Shown one piece after another: positions 51,160-60,874 of a DNA stretch of 64,000 nt. Numbering within the stretch: the stretch's first letter is position 1; every line of letters starts with the position of its first letter. A program made the translations under genes and the position numbers. A model generated the notes under the pieces. It did not search any database. It was not told where the DNA came from and worked only from the letters and a program-made list of their open reading frames with translations. The stretch is from Cristatella mucedo (taxonomy: Eukaryota > Bryozoa > Phylactolaemata > Cristatellidae), in the NCBI GenBank assembly GCA_009760855.2, contig WPIO01000010.1, positions 512,501 through 576,500 on the forward strand, in the 5' to 3' direction.

Positions 51160-52033
51160 GCTCCAACCACAAGTCCTCTAGGATCTTGTAACAATTTCTC
51201 AGGAGATATTGAAAAATCTTGAGGCTATTAGAAAGGATAGTTCAGCAAGCAAAGATGGATATGTGCTTAATATCACTGGAACTACTAATTCTATCAGAGT
51301 ACACATTGATGATCCTATTCTGCTTAGAAATTAGAAGTTCAAGATATTTTTTTTAAAGTTTGTCGGAACAAATTCTGGTAAAAATATAACTAACTCTAAT
51401 AGTAATTTTGTATATAGAGTAGCAGGCGGTTCTGAACAAACGATAACAATTAGACATGGAATGTACTCAGCTATTTCTGATGGTGTAAATATTGGGATTG
51501 CAGATATGATAAATAATTATGTCACTCAATCTGGAGCTACTACTGATAAATTTTTATTAGGTATTGATATTGAAACGTTTAACTCCGGGATTACTATGCC
51601 TGTTGGTTGGACATTTCTTGCTAGTAAGTCTAGTATATCAAGTATATTTGGTTTCACTGATTTTGCTTATACAACAGATCCAAACTTTTCAACAATTTAT
51701 CCTAATATTACTAACCAAGTTGTTTGTACACCAAATGTTAAATTTATTACAGAAAATGAAGTTTATGTTTCAGATCTAAACTTAATACTTGTAAATTGTA
51801 ACTTAGTTGCTAGTGGAACTAGTGATATAAATGGTGATGAAAAACAAGTCCTAAGAAGTTTTGCTTACAACTTCTATCCTTGGGAACAAATGGTATATGA
51901 ACCAAATACTCTTGAATATCATAATATTTCTGGTAATTATATTTTAAATATACTAATTACTTTTACAGATCAAAATTAAAAAGTTTTAGATTTTGGTTCA
52001 CAACAGATAACAGCTGTTATAGAAATTGCTTAA
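51160..52033 (+). pseudogene. Minor capsid (penton-like) protein 1, broken
   Basis: One reading frame runs from about 51160 to the stop at 52033 with in-frame stops at 51332 and 51977. The readable core spans 51461-51976. Its C-terminus (ILITFTDQN, then VIEIA) parallels the end of the next gene (FKISLTDQN, then VMVTI), so the two look like paralogous penton-type proteins placed in tandem. Penton assignment rests on gene position next to the major capsid gene and on the IPEGYY-type motif seen in the second copy; I could not test structure. Confidence 0.6.
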
Positions 52034-52046
52034 ATATAATATTGGA

Positions 52047-52886
52047 ATGTCAATTATTTTAACAGGGACTACTAGTTCTGAAGGAAAAACATTGGTTCCA
52101 CCTATTCTACTTGGATCAGATTCAGGTTTTAATAAAGTTGGATTACGAGGAGTAGAGTTTACTTATACAAACAGAATAATTTCAAATGTTACTACTGAAG
52201 TAAATGATTTGCTTTTGCATAAAAGAAATTTTACAGTACCAGTAGCAAGTTCAGTTGCAGTTCCAGAAGGATATTATAATAGCAATACAATTATAACTGC
52301 TCTTAATCTTGCTTTGATTAGATCTGGAGATTTGTATGACTCTTCTAAGAAACTTGGTACTGGAATAAAATTTAGTGTTGATACAAATGATAAAAGAATA
52401 ATGCAAGTAACTCCTTATTATGTTGTACAACTTGGAAGTAATGCATCTGGTGCTAGTCATACAATTGGTGACACACTAGGTTTCAACTCTAACCAACATA
52501 TATCTTTTGATCCTGCAATGGTAGGAGGAGCACCTTACGAAGCTATAAAAAAGGCTATGTACTTCTTTGGTATTTACAAAGCTTGGAATACAATGCGATT
52601 GCCTGATAATTCTGGAGTAAAATGGATTAGTGTTGATTGTGGTTTAATTAATCCTAATACAAATTATGTAGAATTTAAAACAGGATTTTTACAACAATGT
52701 TCATCATTATATATTATAGATATTGATGATATTGATCCAGGCGAAAAAGTTTATCTTCATATTTCCAACATATTTTATTTACAAACACGTGGAGATATAG
52801 AAGGAATAAGTAGTTTTAAAATTAGTTTAACAGATCAAAATGAAAATGCTGGTAATATTGTTTTAGATGTTATGGTTACAATATAA
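52047..52886 (+). CDS. Minor capsid (penton-like) protein 2, intact ORF
   Basis: Longest undisrupted viral ORF of the element. It opens at 52026, but the ATG at 52047 (MSIILTGTTSS) follows the upstream stop and is a better start, giving 279 residues. VPEGYYNSNTIITALNLALI resembles the N-terminal region of Polinton/adenovirus-like penton proteins. A beta-rich body and a conserved SLTDQNENAGN tail follow. Probably forms pentameric vertices with the major capsid protein. An intact frame beside broken neighbours may be chance. Confidence 0.62.
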   Translation: MSIILTGTTSSEGKTLVPPILLGSDSGFNKVGLRGVEFTYTNRIISNVTTEVNDLLLHKRNFTVPVASSVAVPEGYYNSNTIITALNLALIRSGDLYDSSKKLGTGIKFSVDTNDKRIMQVTPYYVVQLGSNASGASHTIGDTLGFNSNQHISFDPAMVGGAPYEAIKKAMYFFGIYKAWNTMRLPDNSGVKWISVDCGLINPNTNYVEFKTGFLQQCSSLYIIDIDDIDPGEKVYLHISNIFYLQTRGDIEGISSFKISLTDQNENAGNIVLDVMVTI

Positions 52887-52909
52887 ATTTCAAAATAATA
52901 TATAGAACA

Positions 52910-53430
52910 ATGGGTAGCTATGCTAGAATTGGTCATCGTTGAATAAAAGGAGGAGAACTCCATGGATCTGGGGTACTTGATAAAGTTGTTGGTGGAATTG
53001 GAAAAGCAGCACCAGTATTAACTGGATTAAAACTTCTTAGTATGAACATTGCTAATAAAGGAATGGGAATGCATCTAGCAAGAAAATTAATGGAATTACA
53101 AACTAAAAAAGAGAAGGTTGACCAAGAATATGCTAATAAACGAAGAGAACCAGATGATAAACTTGAGGAAAAGCGAAGGTAAAAGAACTCGAAGCTAGAA
53201 AAACTAGAAAAGTGAGCTAGAAAAACGCAAAAAAGAAGACTATGATAGAAAGATAAAGGAGACGGATATTGAAATAAAACGAGCTATGCTAGAAAAAATA
53301 AACCAAAGAATAAAAAGAAACATAAATCTAAAATAGAAGAAGATGAAGTAGAAGATTATTCAGAAGCACTTATGGAAAATGATCCAAAAGCTTATAAAAA
53401 CAGAAAGACTTATTAAAGAGAAATCTATTA
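52910..53430 (+). pseudogene. Small basic virion-type protein, broken
   Basis: Starts MGSYARIG and has a Gly-rich amphipathic segment (GSGVLDKVVGGIGKAAPVL) followed by a highly charged Lys/Glu coiled region. Stops occur at residue 11 and several times later, with frameshifts. Position between penton and major capsid genes and the amphipathic N-terminus recall adenovirus protein VI/pX-like proteins of Mavericks; this match is by architecture only. Confidence 0.45.
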
Positions 53431-53535
53431 TTCCTAACAAGACCTGACAGATATGGAGTATACAAGAAAAAAATAGGAGCAAGTTTACATATTCGGAGTA
53501 GAAAGTAAATTTTTACTTTTATATATAGAGAAGAA

Positions 53536-55090
53536 ATGGTTTGTGCTCCTATGGAATGAATACTTGAATTAGGTGATCCAAGTTTTCCTAATTATAAAAT
53601 TAAAGATTACCAATACAGAGAATTTTACCAAAAATAGAAATAACATGGATGGTACTTCGAATAAACTAGTAACATTTATTGTTCCTGGTGAACAACAAAC
53701 GTGTTATGTGTTATCAGATGCTTACCTACTACTTGAAGGACAACTACAAATTCAGACGGCTGCTGGTGGTGCTTATGCCCCACCTAAAAGACACCTTGCT
53801 GCTGGTTTTGTTAACAATGCAGGTGCATGGTTATTTAGTTCAATGAGAATTAGACTTGGTACAGAATAAATAGAAAGCCTTTCATTATAGCAAGGCCCTG
53901 GGACAGTTTCAACATTCATGGGTCTCCTTACTTATCCAAATGACTACAACCGAGCAGAAGGACCTGCAACTGGGTGGAAAAAAGATGAGGCATGTTCAAT
54001 AGATGGTTTTTATACTAATAATAATTCTAATCCTCTCATTTATCCTTACATTAGTCCTCCTGCATGTACAGCCACCACTTCAAACATTGGTTTCCTATAC
54101 AGAAGAGGGCTTTCAAATGTTTTAGCAGACAATCAAGGTACGTTCAGTATCTCACTTCCACTTTCAAGATTATCTGGATTCTGTGCAGACGTGAACACAA
54201 TTCTTTTTCAAAATATTCCATTTGCACTTGAAATGACGCGAGTTGACGGATTTGATTATGATGCAATAATGACTGCTACATCAGGATTAGCTGGTAATAA
54301 TACAAATGCGATTTCAACTAGAGGAGTTGCACTAGCTAATGGTGATGGACTTTGAACTTGTTTTAAAATTACTTTGTCAAAAATTAGACTAATGGTTCCG
54401 TGTATTACTCCTAAAGAAAGTATACAAAGAGCTCTTGCAGAAATATCAAGTGAGAGATCGAGGAAAACTTAATTACAGAGTTAGACGTTATGAGAATATG
54501 ACTCCAACTGATTACAACCAAGAAACAAAGTATAATAGAACATTATATGTACATAATACTATTGATAAAATTAGATGGTTAATTGTAGCTGCACAGAATT
54601 ATGGTAAATACAATGATTATACAGGAAATCCGTGTACGTACAACCACTGTGATATTAAAAATGTAACGGTACTTGCTAATGGTTCAAAGCAATATCCATC
54701 TGTTGTTATAAGTAGTCACCCCAAGGATGGAAAATGCTCCACAGAATATTTAAACTTGACTGAGTTTAGAAAACAATATCTTGGATTAAATTAAATTACC
54801 GAACCAGTTGGTGTCACTTTTCCTGAATGGTTGTCACTATATCCAATTCATGTTATTGATTTACAATACAATGATTAAACACTAAGAATTACTTCTAAAC
54901 TTGATATAAATATTGAATTTAATTCTCCAATCCCTGCTGCTGTTGCCGCTGTTGCTAATACTCCTGCTGCTGCTTTCCCGCTGCAACTATTATTGTTCAT
55001 TACATAACTATTTGTAAGAATACAGGTGAATTACCTTCTAATGAAAATTGTTCACAATTTACTTGCATGAAAGGAATATTTGCTTATGAT
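53536..55090 (+). pseudogene. Major capsid protein (double jelly-roll type), broken
   Basis: A likely start is the ATG at 53645 (MDGTSNKLVTFIVPGEQQ). Diagnostic order: an N-terminal VPGEQQTCYVLSDAYLLLEG strand, a VSTFMGLLTYPNDYNRAEG segment (about 53910), SISLPLSRLSGFCADVN (about 54150), the ITLSKIRLMVPCITP segment (about 54365), and LDINIEFNSPIP near the end (about 54900). In-frame stops lie near 53868, 53889 and 54353, with a frameshift near 54430 and a GCT-repeat expansion near 54935-54975. The assignment as Maverick major capsid is by motif order from memory of the family. Confidence 0.75.
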
Positions 55091-55119
55091 GGAGCTGATA
55101 TTTAAAAAAATGTAAGCCG

Positions 55120-55958
55120 GAACATTATGAAAAAATTTAATTTTGTACAAGGTTCAGATAAATGGAAAAAATCTGTCATTGAATATTGATGGATCAGAAG
55201 TTTATTCCGTGCTTGGTCGGGATATGGTATCTGGTGATCGAATAGAAGTTGGTATTGATATAATATCTAGCAGAAAACTAAAAAAATATATTGCTAATAA
55301 CTCTAGTATACAGTTTCCATCAATGCTATTTGGTAAAGTATTTGAACCTATTGCTGCTAAGTTTGTATAAATGAAACTTGATGTAAAGCTTGAAAGTGCT
55401 AATGATTGTTTTACTAGCGATGATGTGTATAGATATTCACCCGATGGTATAATTGATGGAGATACTTTAGTAGAAATAAAATGCTTGTGGAGTAGAAATA
55501 TTATTATAATATTTATACCTAAATAGTATCACGCTCAATGTCTACAAGTTTTGCATGTTTTAAAACAAACTGAAATTTATTATTCTGAACTTGAAATGTG
55601 TGTTCCTGCACTAAACTGTGAAGAAGCACCACTAGATTTTATAGCTGCAGGCAATGTTAGAGTACCAACTAAATATGAGTTTGATATTCCAATCAGAAGT
55701 CCACTTTTTATGCTATTGCTTAAAGATGAGAAGTACTTTGACTTTGAGTTTGATATTATAAGCAAGTATGGCCGATTTAATAATAAAAAAGGAAAAGGTT
55801 ATGACATAAAATATTATGTAACAAGATCCCTAATACAAGCAGTACAAGAAGAAGATCCTGATAGATTTATTAGAATAGTACCAATTGTAAAAGAAGTATT
55901 AGATATATCAAACATTTTATTTTCTGAATATATAGATGAATCGCAGAGTAGATCTTAG
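55120..55958 (+). pseudogene. YqaJ-type viral exonuclease (PD-(D/E)XK fold), broken
   Basis: Readable blocks: QGSDKWKK (about 55155), SSRKLKKYI and MLFGKVFEPIAAKFV (about 55265-55367), the active-site pair SPDGIIDGDTLVEIKC (about 55438-55485), and YHAQCLQVLHVLKQTEIYY (about 55529-55585). This G-x3-EP, PDG-xx-D, E-x-K and YxxQ-x3-L order is that of YqaJ/lambda-exonuclease-type recombinases. Stops and frameshifts separate the blocks. The open frame 55551-55958 continues downstream with no recognised domain. Likely role was 5'-3' DNA resection in viral recombination. Confidence 0.72.
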
Positions 55959-58480
55959 TGGTTTTGTAATAAAAACATCTGCTGAGGCCTTGGATAACTA
56001 ACATCATTAATATGTCATTAGCCTCAGGTCATGTCCCAGTACCTTTCAAAAAAGCTGTAGTCAGGCCACTTCTCAAGAAAGCGACACTAGACCAAGAGAA
56101 GTTAAGCAACTACCGCCCAGTCTCCCTTCTACAATTCCTATCAAAGACACTGGAACGTGTTGTGGCAGACCAGCTGAACTCATATATCGAAACCTCACAC
56201 CTTGCTAGTAAGTTCCAGTCTGGCTTTAGAGCTAATCACTCCACAGAGTCAGCATTGCTTAGGGTATACAATGACCTACTTAGGAATGCAGACATGGGTA
56301 GAGTGTCTCTGCTTGTTTTGCTCGATCTTTTGGAAGCTTTTGATACCATCGATCACAAAGTTCTTCTAGAGCGCCTCTGATCTCGCCTGGGCATCACTGG
56401 CACTGCTCTGCAGTGGTTCAGGTCCTATCTCAGGGGAAGACTCCAGAGTATTGACGTGAATAGACAAAGATCATCTGAAGTACCTCTGAAATATGGGCTA
56501 CCTCAGGGCTCCGTGCTAGGTCCAGTCCTTTTCACGGTTTATACTCTCCTTCTTGCTGATGTGATTGCCAAGCACAATCTAGGCTTTCACTTCTATGCGG
56601 ATGACACTCAGTTGTACCATTGCTTTGATCCCTCCCAGCCTTCGAGCACCTCAAATTCTCTCAACTCACTTGCTGCATGTATTGATGACATCTGCACATG
56701 GATGGCAGCAGATTTTCTCAAACTAAACCATGATAAAACTAACTTACTAGTTATGGGCGAACCCAGTGTGATTTACAAATTGGAAAGGCTGATGCTCAAA
56801 ATTGGCTCTGCCATCTGCCATCATATCTCCAGTCAAATCAGCTCGAAATCTAGGTGTCATATTCCAAAGTGACCTCTCGTTAGACGACCATATCAGCTCC
56901 ACAGTCAAATCTGCCTATTTTTAGCTTCATAACATTTGCTAAAATTCGGGGTTGTTTAGATAAGGATACCACGTCGAAGTTGGTCCATGCATTCGTGACA
57001 TCCCATCTCGACTTCTGCAACTCACTGCTTACTGGCCTACCAGCATGTGCGATCAGGCGACTGCAAGTGGTGTAAAACTCTGCAGTTAGGCTTGTCTGTC
57101 GTGAGCATCGCAGTTGCCACATTACACCACTTCTTGCCAATCTGCACTGGCTACCAGTCAAGCAACGGATTGACTTCAAGGTTTTTTCGCTCACTTTTAG
57201 GTCACTCCATTCTTTGGCTCCAGCCTGTCTCTCATATTTACTCCCCCATCAGGTCAACCATCGTACCACCCACTTTTCGGAATCCAACAGTCTAGAAATA
57301 CCTCGTACAAACCTCAAATCCTTTGGAGACCGTGCATTTAGTTCGTATGCTCCCAAAGCCTGGAACTCCCTCCCGACCTGGGTCAGAACATTCCCTGACC
57401 TGATCGTGTTTAAAAAGAACTTAAAACACACCTACTTAGGACAGCATTTAGTGGGTCCCTGTGATTCGTCCTTGATGTGCTTATGCGTGCTGACACTAAC
57501 CACATTTGCATGCTGATCCTGTGCATGTCACCCCTAACCATGTTATTCATTTTGTTTTTTTATCAAGCATGATATTACTCACCATCCAATTGCATTTCCC
57601 TTTGCAGTAAATGTAAAGCGCCCAGAGAGAGATTGAGTTCTCTGAGGGTGCTTTATCAAGTGCATTATTATTATTGTTATTATTAAAAAGGAATGGTTAT
57701 GTATTATCAGATCTTGATGCAAATGGTAATAGAATTAATAACCTGAGTGATTCTGTGAATCCTTCAGATGCTGTAACAAAAAGTTATGCAGATTCTATTT
57801 TCATGGTTGCTAGAAATGGATCAATAAATTGTCAAGGTCAACCTGCTATTACTTTTGGTCCAGGAGTTTATCCAACTGATGCTGTTAATGTTAGTCAGTT
57901 GAGCAATTATGTTAATAAATCTGGTGATACAATGACTGGAGATCTAAATATGAATAGATTTGCCATTAGTTCTACTTATCGGAATTCAAGTAATACTACA
58001 CCCAGTGTTCTTCCTGATGATTTCTGTGTTACTTATTAAGGATTAAAACGAGATGCAATTCTAAAAGGTTATCCTGCAAGTATTTATTTAAATAGGAATA
58101 GTAACTCAATAACTAATGTTGCAGATCCTGTTAATCCTTCAGATGCTGCAACTAAATTTTACGTGGACGAAACAGTAAAAAAATAACAGAAGTAATTCCA
58201 GTGTCATTAAATCCTAGATCTATGAATTCTATTATAAATTCATCCGTTGCTTATTCTTGGCAAAGCAAGAATGCTCCACCATTAATATTATTAAGCTTTA
58301 TTGTAGTTGGCTCATCCAATTGTGTATTCCTAAGACCAAGTGCAGATGCTTCTATTTTATTAGGAGAAATACGTGCTGTAAATACTGTTTCAACAGGAAC
58401 AGATTTTAAATACTATGCTTAATTCAACAGAATTCCTACTGACAATTATTTTTTTGATAACCTAGGAAGTCTAAGAGTAA
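55936..58480 (+). pseudogene. Phage-tail-fibre-like adhesin, split by a LINE
   Basis: Starts at the ATG at 55936 ([13 protein letters not shown]), overlapping the previous gene. It is cut by a LINE and resumes at about 57690 with NGYVLSDLDANGNRINNLSD. Three repeats of the type N-x-I-x-NL-x-DPVNPSDA-x-TK-x-Y-x-D and one SGDTMTGDLNMNRF motif follow, then a non-repeat C-terminal domain (58201-58422). Such repeats are typical of trimeric fibres of bacteriophages and large marine viruses. Stops lie at 58037, 58182 and 58420. Probable role: host-cell attachment. Confidence 0.78.
55985..57690 (+). mobile_element. L2/CR1-type LINE, longest copy in the window
   Basis: Contains reverse transcriptase from [15 protein letters not shown] and [19 protein letters not shown] (about 56050-56160) through GLPQGSVLGP (about 56500) and [12 protein letters not shown] (about 56595) to the C-terminus. 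The conserved 3' hairpin segment (GCGCCCAGAGAGAGATTGAG) and ATT-rich tail end near 57690. Few stops, so it is relatively young. 5'-truncated: no endonuclease domain. It splits the adhesin gene. Confidence 0.9.
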
Positions 58481-58493
58481 ATCTATTGGTTAG

Positions 58494-58950
58494 TTACATA
58501 CTCACACGAAAAATACAAATGAACCAATAAAAAACAAGTTCTTTTATTTTTGTTGCTTCCCGTTTTCCTTTTACTAAAGGAAACGATTCGGCGATAACAC
58601 GAATTGCTTCATGGTCTAAAGAGTGATAAATACAAAATATTTCTGAGCATCTTTTTTTCGAAAGGCTATCTTGCAAGACAGTATCATTTACTAGCTTTTC
58701 TTTAGAATACTTATTAGTAGAATAATGACAATCCGCACAGATTATTATTTTATTATTACGCAGGATACCATAATCAAACTTTTTTCAGTACTATCTAAAT
58801 CACAGACGTTACAGCGCATTTCATATTTTAACTTTGGTCGTCGTATAATTTTTTCACAAGTAGGATTACCTGACTCTAGATATTCAAGTTAGCTAAACGT
58901 TTTAGATAAAATCTTACAAAATATTTCTATTTCTATAGAATGTCATTTTT
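58494..58950 (-). pseudogene. Cys-rich ORF on the opposite strand, broken
   Basis: The minus strand reads a CNVC motif (RPKLKYEMRCNVCDLD) near 58810, then after a frameshift a CADC motif near 58735, then an open frame 58494-58676. Two CxxC pairs suggest a zinc-binding protein. No family recognised. It lies between adhesin and integrase and faces the integrase. Confidence 0.4.
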
Positions 58951-58954
58951 AACT

Positions 58955-59693
58955 ATAAAAGACAGAAAAAAGGACAGTTTAATCCTGATTCAGATATAAG
59001 CCAAGTATTTAAGCCAAGACAAAAGAAAATTCCAAAAGGTTTCTTTGATGTAGTTGCACCTAATAAAAATCACCAAGCACATATTTTGTATATGCCAAAT
59101 GATTCTGAATACAAATATGCCTTGAGTGTCGTTGATGTTGCTAGTTGATATACAGATTCAAGGCCACTTAAAACAAAGTCTTCTAAAGAAGTAACTAAGC
59201 AATAGTAGACATTTGTACAAAATGCCCTTTAAAATGGCCAAAGAAGATAACAGTAGATCCAGGAACAGAGTTCAAAGGAGGGTTCAGGAAAAAAATAAAA
59301 AGACAAGAAACACCCGTGATAGAAGCTACTCGTAAAAAGAGTTTTGCCTTAGTTGAAAGGATGAATCTAACAGTAGCAGAAAGAGCCTTTATTGCACAAT
59401 ATGAAAAGGCATTAGAAAGCTTTAATAAAGGAGACTATGTTAGAAATAAAGAGTGGATTGATAATTTACCAAAGATTATTGATTACCTAAACTATAGCAT
59501 TACAAGCACAGTTGGTGAAGAACCTGCTAAAGTACAAAAAGAAATAGTAAAGCTCAAGAAACCAAAATATCATAAAGAAGTAGGAGAACAAGAAAAATTA
59601 TTAGAACTTGAAACAACTGTTAGATATTTAGTAGAACAAGGTGAAGGAGAAGATGAAAAGAAAAGCTACAAATTCAATATGGAGTTTAGCTAA
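58955..59693 (+). pseudogene. Retrovirus-like integrase of the Maverick, broken
   Basis: DDE/RNase H-fold integrase. The core begins FFDVVAPNKNHQAHILYMP (about 59040), where the usual first Asp (HQAD) reads His. SVVDVAS, stop, YTDSRPL follows. After a frameshift comes KCPLKWPKKITVDPGTEFKG (about 59220-59275) with the second Asp. LVERMNLTVAERAFIAQYEKAL (about 59350-59415) carries the Glu, and WIDNLPKIIDYLN (about 59455) follows. The last 125 codons (59316-59693) are open. The N-terminal zinc-binding domain and chromodomain were not found. Confidence 0.82.
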
Positions 59694-60192
59694 GCAAATT
59701 ATTGTTAGAATAATGGTATTGAAAGACCAACCAGTACGTTATTGGGTAAATGATATTAAAAAGAGTTTTGTTTGAGAAGAACTCCAAGTAATTAAACAGG
59801 AGTAGCTTCTTTTTATGAAAACGTTCCATTATGATATCTTTAAACTCTTCTTGTGTAATCGCTTCATCAGATAAAGCATGTGTCATCTTGGAAATAAACT
59901 TTGAATTATATTCTAAAGTAGATCTTTTACGCTTGTCGATTTCAGCTACAAAACCAACAACTGCTACCATCATTGCAGATAAGTCTGAAAAGGATGAGCC
60001 TACATGAGTAATATCGGGAAATGATTGAATATAAGTACTAGAAATTGTTACTCCTAATGCTGTTACTATGTTTAAAACTTTGATTATACATCTTATTTTT
60101 GTTAAAATTATTAGACACGATCTAACTTTAGTATTATATTGAATGATCTCATCATATCTTTGGATACAATATTGTTTTCTTAATTCTGCCAT
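59686..60192 (-). CDS. Intact two-TM protein of the Maverick, unknown function
   Basis: 168 codons with no interruption, starting at the ATG 60192 close to the right terminal repeat and overlapping the integrase 3' end by a few bases on the opposite strand. An N-terminal amphipathic stretch is followed by two hydrophobic segments (about residues 35-52 and 70-90), separated by about 20 residues. Next comes a cytosol-like EIDKRKRSTLEYNSKF segment and acidic helices. A third hydrophobic stretch near the C-terminus (NIIYPITYWLVFQY) may be membrane-associated. The layout recalls small 2TM SLATT-type proteins, but this is only architectural. It is the best preserved ORF beside the penton-like gene. 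Confidence 0.55.
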   Translation of the reverse strand: MAELRKQYCIQRYDEIIQYNTKVRSCLIILTKIRCIIKVLNIVTALGVTISSTYIQSFPDITHVGSSFSDLSAMMVAVVGFVAEIDKRKRSTLEYNSKFISKMTHALSDEAITQEEFKDIIMERFHKKKLLLFNYLEFFSNKTLFNIIYPITYWLVFQYHYSNNNLLS

Positions 60193-60240
60193 CGTCTTCT
60201 ATATAAACTAAGTTTTCTTTTCTTGGAAAAGGAAAAGGAT

Positions 60241-60290
60241 TACTATAGTATATACACTAATTTTGGTGGAGTACTTAGAGTAGTATAGTT
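60241..60290 (-). repeat. Right terminal inverted repeat (imperfect)
   Basis: Reverse complement aligns with 47154-47208 (see the left repeat). Confidence 0.6.
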
Positions 60291-60396
60291 TTGAATGTTA
60301 TGGAGACTCGATCGAGCAAGAGACAACCGAACGAATGAGGTTGGTGATGTGCGAGGGTCAAACCCTAGGCTATATAACATTCAAAACTATACTACT
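60279..60396. repeat. Right-end stem-loop of the Maverick
   Basis: Perfect 23-nt inverted arms at 60279-60301 and 60374-60396 with a 72-nt loop. The outer edges read AGTAGTAT and ATACTACT, as at the left end. The loop differs in sequence from the left loop. Confidence 0.92.
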
Positions 60397-60874
60397 AGAA
60401 ACTGTTCAAAATGCTATCAGCTGTACTTCCGGAGTTGGCAAGTCCACATTGATTTACACCATACGAATATCTCCATCGCCACGGAATGATACAACCTCAG
60501 GGCATGAAGGGAAACTCTCCATTTTACCAAGGTTAAACTGTTGACTCAAATCACTTACAACAGTCTCCTTTAAAACAGTAGTTTCCTGAACTCTTTTCGT
60601 GATAGCTTGATTAGAAAAGAAGCAAGTGTGTACTAACAAAATTGTCATCGAAATTCTTCGAAATATTTTCCATCACTCATATGCGTCTACCTTTTTTGCA
60701 GAGTGGCTACCCACGAGGTAGCTAGAACTAGAAGCATGCTAATGAAACCAATAGCTGAAGCTTTCCCTGTGATTTCAGACAAGGCTTTGATTTAGCGTTG
60801 ATCGGTGGTCGTAAAAGCTTAGGATTTGGGTTCATCTGATTCAACGAAGCATTGTGCACGAATATATCCTAGAT

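Larger units (their letters stand above)
47028..60396. mobile_element. Maverick/Polinton (adintovirus-like) element, degenerate
   Basis: AT-rich block with a full virus-like gene set: protein-primed DNA polymerase B, minor and major capsid proteins, an exonuclease, an attachment fibre and a retrovirus-like integrase. Imperfect terminal inverted repeats lie at about 47154-47208 and 60241-60290. Outside them each end has a stem-loop sharing the AGTAGTAT start. Nearly every gene has stop codons or frameshifts. A SINE (49575-49765) and a LINE (about 55985-57690) are inserted in it. I did not identify the usual adenain-like protease or FtsK/HerA packaging ATPase. No matching target-site duplication is evident outside 47028 and 60396. 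Confidence 0.88.

Noticed and set aside
47330-59693. Alternative genetic code to explain in-frame stops in the Maverick
   Set aside because: All three stop codons occur, at positions without a consistent replacement residue, together with frameshifts and lost catalytic residues. Decay explains this better, and the host genes use standard stops.
60335-60544. Short plus-strand ORF with a P-loop-like SGVGKST motif, considered as the Maverick packaging ATPase
   Set aside because: It lies outside the terminal repeat, is only 69 codons long and lacks the other ATPase motifs.
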